A stretch of 64,000 bases of DNA from Leifsonia sp. Root1293 (GTDB lineage Bacteria > Actinomycetota > Actinomycetes > Actinomycetales > Microbacteriaceae): NCBI RefSeq assembly GCF_001425325.1, contig NZ_LMEH01000002.1, positions 785,630 through 849,629 of the forward strand, in the 5' to 3' direction. Positions 63,807-64,000 of the stretch are shown piece by piece. A program made the translations under genes and the position numbers. The notes beneath the pieces are model-generated. The model saw nothing but the letters and a program-made list of their open reading frames with translations, had not been told where the DNA came from and ran no database searches. Each line of letters begins with the position of its first letter. The first letter of the stretch is position 1.

Positions 63807-64000
63807 GAGCTCTCCTCCAGCCGCTCGACCCGCACCGCGGCCGTCTTGAAGACGGGCTGCTTCGAGACCGGGTCCCATTCCGTGATGGTCAGTTCGTTCG
63901 CCGCCGTCGGATGCCGCGTCTCGGCGCCCTCCGGGGCGTCCCAGTAGCCGTAGTGGAAGGGGGCGAAGACGGTGCCGGAGCGGATGCCGGTGATGCGCAG
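63803..64000 (-). CDS. molybdopterin oxidoreductase, C-terminal end (gene runs off the window)
   Basis: Only the last 65 codons lie in the window: LRITGIRSGTVFAPFHYGYW, then PTAANELTITEWDPVSKQPV and FKTAAVRVERLEESS. FHYGYWD and ANELT--DPVSKQP-FK are typical of the molybdopterin-dinucleotide-binding C-terminal domain of assimilatory nitrate reductase/formate dehydrogenase-like enzymes. Which enzyme cannot be told. It is translationally coupled to the next gene (ATGA). Confidence 0.7.
   Translation of the reverse strand: MRITGIRSGTVFAPFHYGYWDAPEGAETRHPTAANELTITEWDPVSKQPVFKTAAVRVERLEESS

Noticed and set aside
1-64000. tRNA, rRNA, insertion sequences or prophage genes
   Set aside because: No cloverleaf-like sequence with a CCA-type end, rRNA segment, transposase motif or phage structural gene was recognised in either strand.

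Overview
The window comes from a high-GC Gram-positive actinobacterium, most likely of the family Microbacteriaceae. The evidence is GC-rich codons throughout, a PadR protein with the actinobacterial MGSSFPTGG N-terminus, DUF2277, DUF3817 and MSMEG_6728-type proteins, an ECF42 sigma factor with its DGPF partner, and many starts that look leaderless, with a TANNNT -10 box 6-7 bases before the start codon. It is chromosomal accessory or metabolic DNA. I found no rRNA, tRNA, CRISPR array, insertion sequence or replication origin.

Layout. Bases 1-4.6 kb are visibly richer in A+T and hold membrane proteins of unknown function, one gene broken by a single-base frameshift and two stretches that look like decayed genes: a probable degraded island edge. 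Bases 4.7-8.6 kb hold an amidohydrolase-permease operon facing a TetR regulator across two matching 26-base dyads. Bases 8.8-10 kb hold a RibD/DHFR-like reductase and DUF2277. Bases 10-17.7 kb hold a sugar locus: a LacI regulator, a first YtfR-like ATPase, twin palindromic operators, then a YtfQ-like binding protein, an intra-operon hairpin, a second YtfR-like ATPase and two permeases. This matches the E. coli galactofuranose transporter YtfQ-YtfR-YtfT-YjfF.

Bases 17.7-31.2 kb are small stand-alone units: a reductase, membrane proteins, a MarR regulator with its own operators, a deazaflavin-type oxidoreductase, PadR with an ABC1/UbiB kinase, a WYL regulator divergent from a VOC protein, an amino-acid permease, and an FAD oxidoreductase divergent from an HTH-cupin regulator. 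Bases 31.3-34.1 kb hold an FAD oxidase and a CFA-synthase-like methyltransferase resembling the TmsA/TmsB pair that makes 10-methyl branched fatty acids. A ParA-like ATPase, a MarR protein and a cupin follow.

Bases 36-40.2 kb encode two extracellular glycosidase-like proteins, one a 1009-residue GH67-like protein with a multi-span membrane tail and one GH114-like. Bases 40.4-47.8 kb hold an orphan EctB-type aminotransferase, an OhrR-type MarR protein, small proteins, a Nudix hydrolase, a bifunctional nuclease, a DUF2975/XRE pair and the DGPF-ECF42 pair. Bases 48-59 kb hold an MFS efflux pump with a structured leader, an M23 peptidase, a secreted nuclease/phosphatase, a LigD-type polymerase, a quinone reductase, a sulfatase-modifying-factor-like protein, a cell-wall-bound C5-epimerase-like protein and a duplicated pair of NAD(P)-binding proteins. 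Bases 60-62.7 kb hold a PadR-DUF1048-ABC exporter operon. The right edge carries an HPP membrane protein, a small protein and the C-terminus of a molybdopterin oxidoreductase.

Two families of intergenic repeats run through the window. R1 begins near GGTCTCGATACGC and ends near GCTACTCGACCAGCGG. R2 begins CGCTTCGG and ends CTCAGCGAGCGG. They sit at the 3' ends of genes, and R1 supplies the last codons or stop codon of four of them.
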